In this document: piece by piece, positions 11,040 through 21,357 of the stretch
Layout: the number at the start of each line of letters is the position of its first letter
Position numbering within the stretch: the stretch's first letter is position 1
Assembly (NCBI GenBank): GCA_003290165.1
Contig: QNQO01000198.1
Coordinates: forward strand, 806,001 to 870,000
From: Berberis thunbergii
Taxonomy: Eukaryota; Streptophyta; Magnoliopsida; Ranunculales; Berberidaceae
DNA length: 64,000 nt
Direction of reading: 5' to 3'
Translations under genes and position numbers: made by a program
Notes under the pieces: model-generated
What the model was told of the DNA's origin: nothing
Database searches by the model: none
What the model saw: only the letters and a program-made list of their open reading frames with translations

Positions 11040-12010
11040 CTCCAACGTGCTCATGAAGATCCCTATGTCGAAAAAGTTCACTTCCCTAAAATTTGAAACT
11101 TATGATGACGCTACTGATCTGTCAGACCATCTACGACATTTTCACCGCATGATGGCATTGAAATAAAGTTTGGAGTCCATCTTGTGTAGAACCTTTTTGA
11201 CCAGCCTAACATCCATAGCGATGAGTTGGTTCAACAGTCTTCCACCCAGATTGATAGATTCTTTCCAGGCTTTGGCCACTGCCTTTATCAAAAGGTTCAT
11301 TAGTAGTCAGTGGATCAGAAGAGGTCCTCACTATTTGCTTTACATCAAACAAAAACCCGAAGAAACTATCAGAGAGTACGTTAATTGTTTTACTAACAAG
11401 TTAACTATGATTGAAGGATGTTATGATGACACGACCATAGCCATTTTCACATTCAAATTAAAAATAGGGTCGTTTTACAACTCTCTGAATCTGGATCCTC
11501 CGATAAACATTGCGACTTTACAGAAGACCACTAAAAAATAAATCACCCTCGAGGAGAAGTTGGTCGTAAAAAAAATGATTCTGAGAAGAAACCCTTCCAA
11601 CAAGTTTGGAAAGAAGAGATGATAGGTCGTGGGAGGAAAGTGGTCATTCAAAGGACATCGGACTAATGGCAGGTCTGAATTCAACAAGCAAGAACTCGAA
11701 AAGTTGCAATTCGGAAAAACTAGACACGAACGGTTAACGAATGTAGTCAACACGACGTACAAACCTTTTACGACTTTAGAAACGAGCCGAGCAAATGTCC
11801 CGAAGTCCATGAAAAAGTAGTAGAACATCAAATGGCTACACAAACAGAGAGGAAACCCAGACAGACGAGATAAGAGCAAATATTATTCTTTCCACAAGGA
11901 CCACAGACATTATAACTTGAAAGATGAAATCGAGTACTAGATTCAGAGAGGACGACTTGGTGAATTTTTTGGATTAAAAGACAAAGAATAAAAAAGGAAA
12001 GAGAAAGCGA
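11040..12010 (+). pseudogene. gag of Tat element, broken
   Basis: The fragments match a Tat-type gag: KFETYDDATDLSDHLRHF (about 11088-11142), the capsid core MSWFNSLPPRLIDSFQALAT (about 11220-11280), then KRFISSQ and KPEETIREYVNCF (about 11295-11390). A C-terminal FHKDHRHYNLKDEIEY block (about 11889-11936) stands where Tat gags usually have a CX..FHxDxGHxTxxC motif, but here both cysteines are absent. In-frame stops near 11164, 11539 and 11621 interrupt it. In an active element gag forms the particle and packages RNA. Confidence 0.65.
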
Positions 12011-12189
12011 ACCCTACCATGGTGTCGAATGAACAGTCCAAAGAGTTGATATGTCCTATACGGTGTAGCTAGAAAGAAGGAACGATATTACCGATCACGG
12101 AAGCGATCAATCCGGGATTTACAAACAAAAATCTGATACCCGAAGCCTTTCGTTCAGTGCGCCTGAACAAATCAACGAACTCTGACCTT

Positions 12190-12421
12190 TTCTAAAAAGA
12201 TTGCACAAGGAGTTCACCCCTTAAGGATGAGGCTCATAAGTCACGTTTTACCAATCACCCCGGAGGCAAAAAAATGTACCATGACCTGAAGCAAACTTTC
12301 TGGTGGGACGACATGAAGAAAATGATGTAACTTGGGAGCTAGAGGACAGAGTGAGACAGTTGCACCCGGAGCTATTCATCCAGTGAATCTCGGGACGAGA
12401 TTCCTTTTGAGGTGTGTATAA
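12190..12421 (+). pseudogene. Tekay chromovirus pol scrap (integrase zinc domain joined to pol C-terminus)
   Basis: DEAHKSRFTNHPGGKKMYHD (about 12225-12284) followed by LKQTFWWDDMKK is the HHCC-type region before the integrase core of Tekay/Del chromoviruses. After a stop, the next recognisable words, WEDRVRQLHPELF (about 12340-12378), are the very C-terminus of that polyprotein. The integrase core, and everything between, is deleted. A purine-rich GGGACGAGATTCC tract (12393-12405) precedes the LTR. Confidence 0.55.
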
Positions 12422-14980
12422 TGTAACGACCCTACTTTAACATATAATAATTTTTAATTATTTATTTATTTTAATTAGTTGTGATTTTTTAAATTTGAGG
12501 TGACGTTAAGTAGTAAGGGAGGTGTCACTAACCTCAAGCAAAACCCTAATAGGGAAGGAGTTTGCCTTTAGTGGAATTAAATAGGGTTTGGGGTCTTCTT
12601 TTTTTCTCTCGCCACTCAAAAAAAAAAAAAAAAAAAAGAGAGAAGAAGAGAGATAGCAAGAAAGAGGGAGAAAGGCAAAAAAGGGAAAAACAATGAGTCT
12701 CTTTTCTTTAACCCTTTTAATATGAGTTGTGTTTGTTTTGTCATTTTGGATTTGTTTGCAATGATTGGATATGGTGATCTGTGATTTCCTTTCTCTATTT
12801 TGTTTTGTTCATTCTCATGTCAGCTTTGTAAACACACGATTCTTGCAAAATGTCAATTCCAGTGTTTTCACTGGGTCCCACCTTATGAGAATGAATAGTT
12901 GAAATTTCTGTCCAATGTTTCCAATTAGCCAACAAATTGTTGATGGGTCCCACCTTATGAGAATGAATAATTGCAAGTTGAAATTTTGGCAGAACAATTA
13001 TTCCAAGGTTTTCAATTAGCCAACAAATTGTTGATGGGTCCCACCTTATGAGAATGAATAATTGCAAGTTGAAATTTCTGCAGAACGTAAATTCCAATGT
13101 TTTCAATTAGCCAACAAATTGTTGACGGGTCTCACTGCAAGGCTTTTAATTTGCTATTTGCTATTCGCTACTTGCATCATACATCAAATAGTTTTCATCC
13201 AGTTAGAGGTCCCACCTTATGAGTATTTGCTATTTTGCTATTTGTTTCATACAGCAAATAGGTTTCATAAAGTTAGAGGTCCCATCTTATGAGGGTATTT
13301 GCTATTGGCAATTTGGTTTCATACAGTTAGAGTTTCACTAGGTCTCACTTGTGATTGTCTTTGTAATTAGATTTTTATGTGGTATTTGCAATTAGATTGT
13401 TGGCACTTGGAGCTCCTGTAGAATTAAATTCACTGGATCCCACTTATGGTGTTACTTATGGCGTTATTTTGATTTGCAATGGATTTTATTGCGATGGTGT
13501 TATTCTGCATGTAAAGATATTTTGATCGGAACTTATTTGGAGATTGGTATTATTATGCATATTGATTTGGTTATGCATTATGAAGGATTTGGATATTTGA
13601 ATCAAGAAGTGACTTGATTGCCATGCTGTTATAGAGCATGATTAATGGATATGCTATGTTTTTCCCAAAAATGTGGGTGGATACGATTGTGAATTAACTT
13701 ATGAATGACAAAGTGTCATTGTGAGAAAATTGAAATATCAAAAATAAATGATATTGGTAACCCTTGAGTTCTAAAAAAATAGAAACCACCTGGAATTACA
13801 TCACTTAGAACTACCACACCTCTTTTGTTTACGATTTTCCCTCTCCTACCAGAGAAACTAAATGACCAAAGGGTCGTCTTGCGGAGTTGGAGCACCCATT
13901 TCTTACTAGAGAAACTAAAATAACCTTCAGGTTAGTCTTGCGGAAATGAGGTGAATTGTTATGCCTAAAATAGGCTTTGATATTTATCCGTAAAAAATGT
14001 GATGTGAGTTATGCGCATTGATAGCCCAAGGGTGGCTTTTGGTACTCATATAGTTAGGAGTATCCGCGATGCATGCCTGTATGTGATGTCCCCACTTGGG
14101 CATGGATGACGGAGTAGTCCTCCTTTATATGAGAGAGGCATACGGGTATGTATGTTCAGCACGGAGGTGGTGCGAATGTGGTATCGTCTAAGTGATCATT
14201 CCGTTAAAAGACGAACCAAATTCAAATAAAAGTGAATAAACTGCGTTTATATTGTTTCTACATCCTTTTCATGCAGGATGGCAAGTCCACTAATATTTCT
14301 GTAGGTTAGACTTGCCATAGTCCACTTCCAGCTGGTAGGTACAAGTAAGTGCATATTTACTTATTAGAATTAAGATACGAATGCCTCGTGGAAGAACTAC
14401 CTGTGTGTTTTGATTTCTTTATCGTACTATTTTTGGTCATATCTTGTAATTTTCTTTATTGATTTTTGGGGGAAATAAAGAGATTTCACACCTGCTTTAT
14501 TGCTGACCCAAGTGGGCTTTGGTTTCTTGGGTACATTCCTTTCAGGAATGTAGCCGACTAGCTTATTTTCAGGATACAGTAATCTCGGGCGGGCTTAGAG
14601 CATTTCGTACCATATGTGACGAGCATTGTTGGGAGTTGCGCGTGTTCGAAAGACTAGATCTTTTTATTTGTAGGTGTCAGTTTAATTCTTGTAATTTGAA
14701 CTCGGAGTTATTTATTATTTTCTGGGAGAGATACACCCGTAAATCGTTGAATTTGTTAGCGTTGGCACTACGAGGTTTAAAATTTTCTTCCTTTTGATTG
14801 TCTTTCAGATCAGTTGTTTTATTTTTTCCCTTTATTTAGTAAATTGTGCAAATTTATTATTTCTCGTGGATGCCAACTGTTATTTTTTGTGAATGAAAAT
14901 TCATGTCCCGACTTTTGGGAAAACGGATAATCCTACGTGGATTTTTGAATTTTCGTTTTCTCGAAAATCGGGGCGTGACA
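12422..14980 (+). mobile_element. Tekay/Del-type 3' LTR nested in the Tat element
   Basis: Starts TGTAACGACCC and ends GGGGCGTGACA, the typical ends of plant Tekay/Del LTRs, with a length of about 2.56 kb. It splits the Tat element between gag and protease. No 5' LTR is present, so the insert is 5'-truncated and no target duplication can be tested. Reading frames inside (for example 14519-14797) have no recognisable product. Confidence 0.7.
12873..13300. repeat. Tandem repeats inside the Tekay LTR
   Basis: Units start with GGGTCCCACCTTATGAGAAT at 12873, 12945 and 13035, and a degenerate one at 13127 (spacing 72, 90 and 92 bp). Each ends with CAATTAGCCAACAAATTGTT. Two shorter relatives with AGAGGTCCCACCTTATGAG or AGAGGTCCCATCTTATGAG follow near 13205 and 13276. 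Confidence 0.7.
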
Positions 14981-14989
14981 ATTTCCCCC

Positions 14990-15366
14990 ACAATAACTCC
15001 CTGGTGATTTCAATATTGATATCTAGATGGGAGATCAAAAGAGTACTAGCCGACACGGGTAGCTCAGCCAACATTCTGTACTTTATGGCATTCTGCAAGA
15101 TGCAATTCAGTGAAGAGATGCTCACACCCAACGACCAACCGATGGTAGGTTTCAGTGGAGAACAGACCCACCCACTCGGAATGATTCAATTACGTGTCAA
15201 AGCAGAAGAGCAAGGTAAACAACGAGTCCTAATAACAGACTTCCTTGTTGTTGATGCACCATCCGCATACAACATGCTTTTAAGAAGACCTTGGCTACAC
15301 GAAATGGGCACAGTGTCCACTACCTTGCATCAATGCCTGAAGTATCACACTGATGACAATCAGTAA
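14990..15366 (+). pseudogene. Tat pol: aspartic protease domain
   Basis: After the Tekay LTR the Tat frame resumes with NSLVISILISRWEIKR and the catalytic motif VLADTGSSANILY (about 15035-15085), then MVGFSGEQTHPLGMIQLRV and YNMLLRRPWLHEMG. This is the usual order of a Tat protease. The DTG triad is intact. The frame ends at a TAA (15364-15366) before RT, so the polyprotein is broken. Confidence 0.7.
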
Positions 15367-15776
15367 AAGAAGCAAAGGCATGAGCAGAGCCAGAAGCTTC
15401 CCACCTACTACCGTCTTGCTAAAATAGAGAGCCAATTATCTTTATCCATTTATATAGGCGTCACCTTGCCTAGCATCGGGGTCATCAAAAGAGACTAGCT
15501 AGCTGCATGTGAATGCCATTACGCAACAATGAAGGCCTCGAGCAGATAACAATCACAGTCACAACCAGATGAGCCGTTGCAACAACCCAGTCAAGTACAA
15601 ATAAATCACAGCCTACCAAGGGACAATGCATCTCCAATTAGTCCAGGAGGCCGACCAAGTACTAGACAACCAGAAGAAGAAACAACACAGTCCATCTGGA
15701 CGGTGAAGAGGGAAGAAAAAAAGTCATAATTGGCACAAAACATCACTTAGAACTAACTAAGAAACTGATCAAACTG

Positions 15777-17100
15777 TTGAAAGACAACCATGACGTTTTC
15801 TCTTGGATGATGAAGGACATGGTAGGCATTGATCCCTCTGTCGTCACTTACAGGTTGAAAGTCAACCTGGATAAGAAGCCATTCCAACAGAAAAGGAAGT
15901 CAGTCGCCCCAGAACGTAACCAGGCAATCAACGAAGACGTGCATTGTTTAATGAATGTTGGGATGATCAAGGAATCTCACTACCCAGACTGGTTGGCCAA
16001 CACAGTTTTGGTCAAGAAAAAGAATGGTAAATGGAGGGCGTGTGTAGATTATACGGATCTAAATAAGACCTGCCCAAAAGATAGTTTTCCACTCCCACAA
16101 ATAGACCATATGGTGGACGCCTCCTTCGGACACGAGTTTCTAAGCTTTATGGATGCACACTTTGGTTACAACCAAATACAAATGCACCCACCAGACCAGG
16201 AGAAGACATTTTTCTTAACAAAAAAAGGGATGTATTGCTACCGAGTGATGCCATTCGGACTAAAGAATGTGGGAGCCACATACCAACGTCTTGTGAATAG
16301 GATGTTCAAAGATCAGATAGGCACGATCTTGAAGGTGTACAGTGACGACATGCTAGTCAAGAGTTGTGCAAAAATGACCACATCAAAGACCTCGAACAAG
16401 CCTTTTCCCAGCTTCAAAAGCACAAAATGAAGCTAAACCCGAAAAAAAATGTACTTTTGGAGTAGAATTAATCAAGGAAATTCCTCGGGTACATGGTCAA
16501 TCATAGAAGAATCGAAGCTGATTCGAAACAGATATAAGAGCTCCTCAACATGCAGTACTGCCTACCAACATTAAAGGTGTAGAAAGCCTCAATGGTACGA
16601 TAGCAACCTTGAACAAGTTCATCTCCAGGTCGTCAGACAAATGTCTTTCCTTCTTCAAGATCTTGAAAGAGAACAAAACATTTAAATGGAGAGGGGAATA
16701 CCAAAAGGCTTTCCAAAGCCTAAAGGCGTACATGGGGAGCACTGAACTATTGTCAAAGCCAAAAACACAGGAAACATTGTACTAGTACTTATCAGTGTCC
16801 GAACATGCATCTAGTTTAGCACTAATACGAGAGGAAAACAACACACAAAAGCTAGTTTACTATGTCAGCAAGACATTTGCAAACACGAAAGCTAATTCTC
16901 ATCTATAAAAAAATTGGCGCTCGCCATGGTTGTATCTTTAAGAAAGCTACGACCATACTTCTAAGCCCACCCCATTACTGTCATGACCGAACAAATACTT
17001 CGGTCGGTACTGCACAAACCAGAGGTAAAGAATGGTCAAATGAACAGTGAAGCTCGGTCAGTTTTACATCAGTTATGTTCCTAAGACTGCAATCAAAGCT
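15777..17100 (+). pseudogene. Tat pol: reverse transcriptase and RNase H
   Basis: The RT fingers and palm are well preserved from 15777 to 16430: WLANTVLVKKKNGKWRACVD, YTDLNKTCPKDSFPLP, FLSFMDAHFGYNQIQM and YRVMPFGLKNVGATYQRLVN. The catalytic box reads VYSDDML where YVDD is usual, so the residue before the two aspartates is Ser. After 16370 the frame shifts repeatedly. Thumb and connection words (LNKFISRSSDKCL, KTFKWRGEYQKAFQSLK) and RNase H words (LVYYVSKTFANTKA) can be read in other frames up to about 17100. Confidence 0.7.
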
Positions 17101-17164
17101 CAGGCGTTGATGAGAATTGATCGAACAATGATCAAGAGAAAGTAAACACTAAATCAACTTCTCA

Positions 17165-17720
17165 CAAATGGATCCTGTGTTGCGATGGAGCATCCAATGA
17201 GAACGGGAGCGGAGCTGGAATAATTCTAAGTAAATCGGAAGGTGTGACATTGGAAAAGGCAATAAAATTTAGTTTCAAAGCTTCAAACAACAAACCGAGT
17301 ATGAAGCAGTGATAGCCGGATTACAATTGGCCAAACACTTTAGAGTAAAAAAAGTTAGTGTTTTCACTGACTCCAAATTGGTGGTCAACCAGTTGAACGA
17401 CGAATTCCAAATCAAAGATGCACAGATGAAAGTCTATCATCAGAAAGCAAATGAGCTGATTGAAAGCTTCAAAGCAATAACTGTTCAACGATGTGCAAGA
17501 GTGGAAAATGAAAAAGCTGACAAACTGGCCAATGAGGCATCACGAGCTGAAGAAACTGATAATCCACTCGTCAGAGTACATGAGAGCTCATTACTGGAAA
17601 ACCAAGTGCTAGAAACATGTACAACAAATAAGGAGAGCAATTGGATGACTCTAATCCTGAAGTACATACAAAGTGGAGCACTTCCAACAGATAAGATGGA
17701 GGCCCGTAAACTATGAAACA
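17165..17720 (+). pseudogene. Tat pol: second (archaeal-type) RNase H
   Basis: CCDGASNENGSGAGIILSK (about 17180-17235), then, after a frameshift near 17290, YEAVIAGLQLAKHFRVKKVS, FTDSKLVVNQLND and ARVENEKADKLANEASR (to about 17545). The pattern DGA, E-YEA, DSxLVVxQ, ADxLA is that of the extra RNase H placed before integrase in Tat elements. The frameshift makes it non-functional. Confidence 0.7.
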
Positions 17721-17819
17721 GAGCAGCACGATACACACTGATTAATGATAGGCTCTACAGAAGGTCTATCACAGTTCCGCTGCTAAAATGCCTCTCACAT
17801 GGTAATGCCAACTTTGTTC

Positions 17820-18870
17820 TATGAGAAATTCATTTCTACATATGGGGAACCATCCAAGAGGAAGGACATTAACCCACAAAGCTTTAACATTGGGATACTA
17901 CTGGCCAACAATGCAAAAAAATGTAAATGAAGTCGTTCAAACTTGTGACAAATGTCAACGATTCGCTCCATACACTCACATGCCAGGCCAAAACCTAATT
18001 TTGATAAGTAGTATGTGTCCATTTTCGCAACGGGGATTGGACATCATAGGACCACTTCCAGTGTCGGACAGAAATAATTCCTCCTCGTGGGAGTGGATTA
18101 CTTCACCAAATGGGTAGAAGTAGAACCGTTGGCAAAGATTGGAAAAACTCAAATTGAAAACTTTCTTTGAAAATACGTAATATGCAAATTTGGAATCCCA
18201 AGAGTAATTGTCATTGACAATGGAAAGCATTTCGAAGACAAGAAAGTAAAAAAATTGTGTGAAAACTTGAATATTAAACAACACTTCTCAGCACCCGCCT
18301 GCCCACAAGCAAACAGACAAACAAAGGTGACCAATAGAACAATCCTAGAAGCAATAATAAAAAGCTCGAAGCATCAAAAGAATTGTGGGTGTCCTAATTG
18401 CCAGACATTTTTTGGCCTAAAGAACAATGAAGAGAACTCCGACCGGAGAAACATTGTTTGTTCTAGCATACTGATCTGAGGCAATGATACAACTAGAAAT
18501 TGACATGCCAACATTCATAACCGAAGAGTTCAGAACAGAGGATAACAACAAAGCACTACGAGTCAGACTAGACCTTCTCGATGAGAAACGAGAAAATGCC
18601 TTGATCAAAACAACTGCCTACCAACAAAGAATGACAAGTTACTATAATAAAAAAGTAAAGCTCCGTATCTTCACCATCGGCGACTAGGTACTCAGAAAAG
18701 TCCAACTCAATACAAAAGAGCCAGACGCGGGTAAACGGAACCCAAACTAGGAAGGACCATACAAAGTAGTGAAAATCAACAGATCGGGAACATACTGGTT
18801 AGAAGATTCGAAGGGTGGAAACCTACAACGACCATGGAATGTCGAACAATTGACGAAGTATTATCAATAA
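17820..18870 (+). pseudogene. Tat pol: integrase, catalytic Glu lost
   Basis: The zinc domain GNHPRGRTLTHKALTLGYYW ... CDKCQRFA (17845-17965) is followed by the core GLDIIGPLP (first Asp), VIVIDNGKHF (second Asp, about 18210) and APACPQANRQTKVTNRTI. In that last motif the position normally held by the catalytic glutamate (QTE) is Lys. The C-terminal part (18484-18870) keeps RVRLDLLDEKRENAL, YYNKKVK and the closing RPWNVEQLTKYYQ. Stops and frameshifts occur at about 18117, 18165, 18400 and 18686. Confidence 0.7.
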
Positions 18871-18949
18871 ACTTTCAAATTCCAGGAACCCTTCGTTTCA
18901 TGTTTAAACAATCTAATCCAGTCAGGACATCAAAGTCAGACTAGGAATC

Positions 18950-19480
18950 TACTCATAAAATTTCTGGCCTGACCAATATGTCAGACCACGAGGCAAGCTT
19001 AAAAAGGGAGTCAAGTTAAATAAGTTAGACGTACCCATAAAACTTCTGGTCTGATCAACCATGAAGTGAACTTAATGAGTCTGTATAAGTCAGACTCAAC
19101 CTAAGATCTTCTTACCCGACTAACATGTCGGACACGAAGTGTGCTTAAAAGAGTTTGAACATATAAGTTAGACTTAATAGTAAAATCTTCTGGCCTGACT
19201 AACATGTCAGACCACGAAGTGTGCTTAAAAGAGTCTAGACGTATAAGTTAGACTTAATAGTAAAATCTTCTGGCCCGACTAACATGTCAGACTAAGAAGT
19301 GTGCTTGAAAGAGGCTGGACGTGTAAATCAGACTTAAATTTTTTTTTGGCCCGACCGACAATTTGGACCACAAAGTGTACTTAAAGAAGTCATGATACCT
19401 AAGTTAGACTTAGTCATACAACCTCTAATCCGATCACCATACGAAATCACGAAGTACATCTAACAAGTCACGATGTATCA
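18950..19480. repeat. Tandem repeat, about 85-bp unit, after Tat pol
   Basis: Six or so diverged units with the core CTGACTAACATGTCAGACCA, CGAAGTGTGCTTAAAAGAGT and TAAGTTAGACTTA, repeated from about 18955 to 19470. They lie directly after the integrase stop. The core is shared with the 75-bp units at 5808-6345. Confidence 0.7.
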
Positions 19481-19799
19481 AAAGTTTCAATAAAATAAGA
19501 AGCAAGTCAAAAAGCAGAAATTCAGCCAAGTTTAAACTACTATGTTAGACAAAAAGATATACAAAGTAAGAACGACAAAGTTAGACCATATTTATTGTCT
19601 ATGACTAGATAACAGGGTTAGTCTAGACATTAATCAAGCTACGACTACGATAATTTCCAAAGACAAAGTACATAGGCGAAGACATGCAGATCAGAAAATG
19701 ATCACTATAAAGAAAACAAAGAAAAAAAACCACACAAGTATAGACAAAAATAAATTTTCATTCATCATCTATTTGGTTACATCCGAGGAAGAACATACA

Positions 19800-20040
19800 A
19801 TAATTAAATAGGAGATAACATTACTATTTGAAGCAGGGGTAGGTTGAGGTAGTTGATACTACAACAGTATGATCAACGAAAGTAGCTGGAGCCTTGTCTT
19901 TGGAAGGAGCTTTCTCTTCACCAGATGATGGTAGTGTTTTACCTCCACCAACATAATCATTTTAAACCACAAAGCATGATCGGGGGAGGATAAGATGACT
20001 GACCCTTATCATCCGAATCACTAGGTGAAATCTATTTCCC
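19800..20040 (-). pseudogene. C-terminal tail of antisense accessory gene (Tat element)
   Basis: On the minus strand a Pro/Ser/Thr-rich tail can be read ending at about 19839. It occupies the same place relative to the tandem repeats as the accessory genes at 6600 and 40200, and the plus-strand text (acc-tcatctgatg, ctctctttt) resembles 6690-6760. Similarity ends near 20040, where the element is truncated. Confidence 0.4.
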
Positions 20041-20289
20041 TTGTTATGCAGATTTTCACTGTTTGGTTGTCTATATACTGATAGAAAATCGGCCTCATAA
20101 TCGGATTCACGGAAACAGTTTCAATTTCCATGTTTATTTTCCGTGCAAACAAATAGACCGTTAGACTAATTAAAGTTCCGACCTCCACAAAATATATAGA
20201 ACATACTTTTTTCAAGAAATTCATACCTCTAAAATAAACATATTCTATTTACCTATATGCTTCATCATATGTATGTGCAATCTCATATA

Positions 20290-20770
20290 TAGCTGTCATA
20301 TTCTTTTGTCTAGAATCTCCAATTCTAGGGAGCGAGGGTGGACCAACTACACAAAATTGGCACTTTTGTAACAACTCTCAAAACAGTATCACTTTTGAGA
20401 TATTACAATCCACCAAACAATTTCAAGTCAAAACTAAATTTAGTCAAAAAAATTAAAAACAGTAACACAAAAAAATGATACAATAAGTTGGATCACCATG
20501 AATAATATCACTTTTATAACCATACTCTTCATGGTAATATAATTATTGTATCATTTTGTTTTGTGAAAATGTGTAAAATTGTTAAGTGGATTGTTACATT
20601 TCAAAAGTGCTACTGTTTTAAGGATTGTTACAAAAATGACAATTTGGTGCAGTGGCCCAACACCGCCCATCCTCCTTAAAATGCATATCACCTCGCATCT
20701 CGAAAAGGGTGGGCGGTGTTGGGCCCTCTCTCGCTCCCTAGCGTTACTAGTCCAGAATAGATAAGCAGTG
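20290..20770. mobile_element. Foldback/MITE-like element
   Basis: Inverted terminal regions pair over long distances: CTAGGGAGCGAGGG (near 20324) with CTCTCTCGCTCCCTAG (near 20726), CACTTTTGTAACAACTCTC with its counterpart near 20600-20640, and TTACAATCCACC with GGATTGTTAC. An inner perfect 16-bp hairpin lies at 20654-20669 / 20710-20725. No coding potential. No convincing target duplication, though TA flanks the GGGAGCG ends. Confidence 0.55.
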
Positions 20771-21273
20771 AGGCTCATGTTTTTTACTTGCACCATCAGC
20801 AGGGTAGTGAGCTATTTAATTCCTTGGGTTGAATCTCAAGATTATCAGTAAATTTTTTTTTTTTAGGGCCAAGTTTATTTAACACATGATGCTCGCGCAC
20901 AATGACCAGTCAATTGTTTTATTATTTACTGACTTTTTTAAATCCGCGAGGATCTCACCCACTTTTAATATTCGGTATCCATAAAGTCTAATAATTACAA
21001 CTACTACAATAAAATATACAAAGTACAGAGACACATCTGACATCTGACTCATCATCTCTGGCAGATATTGAACAAAAATGAACCAGTGTGGAGTGAAGAT
21101 GAAATACTTGTATTGATCTTGAGAACACCCACCCACCCTAAGTAAGATATATAATTCTTGATCCATCTAAGCACAACCTATTTAATATATAAATTTACAG
21201 AAATTCTAAATGGCGAGGAAACCAGCGAGGGTTATAATAAAATCCCTCCTCCATCTCATGATCTAGTCTTCTC
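20771..21273. other. Upstream region of gene 1
   Basis: AT-rich, no gene. It contains a solitary MITE end (ACAGAAATTCTAAATGGCGA, about 21197-21216) matching the left end of the MITE at 22310. A 95-codon minus-strand frame at 20879-21166 has no recognisable product. Confidence 0.4.
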
Positions 21274-21280
21274 TATATAA
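21274..21280 (+). promoter_or_regulatory. TATA box of gene 1
   Basis: TATATAA within CTCTATATAACTC, 78 bp upstream of the chosen ATG, followed by a CT-rich leader typical of plant 5' UTRs. Inferred from position. Confidence 0.5.
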
Positions 21281-21357
21281 CTCTTCATTGTCTCTCTTAT
21301 CTTCCTCATCACAACACATTGGTAAGTTGTAAAAGTCGCTGATACTGGTAAGGGATC

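Larger units (their letters stand above)
10036..20040 (+). mobile_element. Tat-lineage Ty3/gypsy retrotransposon, degenerate, 3'-truncated, with nested Tekay insert
   Basis: The order is 5' LTR (10036-10488), leader, gag (11040-12010), a nested chromovirus remnant (about 12190-14980), protease (14990-15366), reverse transcriptase and RNase H (15777-17100), a second RNase H (17165-17720), integrase (17820-18870), tandem repeats (18950-19480) and the tail of the antisense accessory gene (19800-20040). The second RNase H between RNH1 and INT is the mark of the Tat clade (Ogre/Retand-like). No 3' LTR is found, so the right end was lost near 20040. Numerous stops and frameshifts, plus catalytic changes in RT and INT, show the element is dead. 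Confidence 0.75.

Noticed and set aside
14519..14797. 92-codon frame
   Set aside because: Internal to the Tekay LTR; non-coding in this family.
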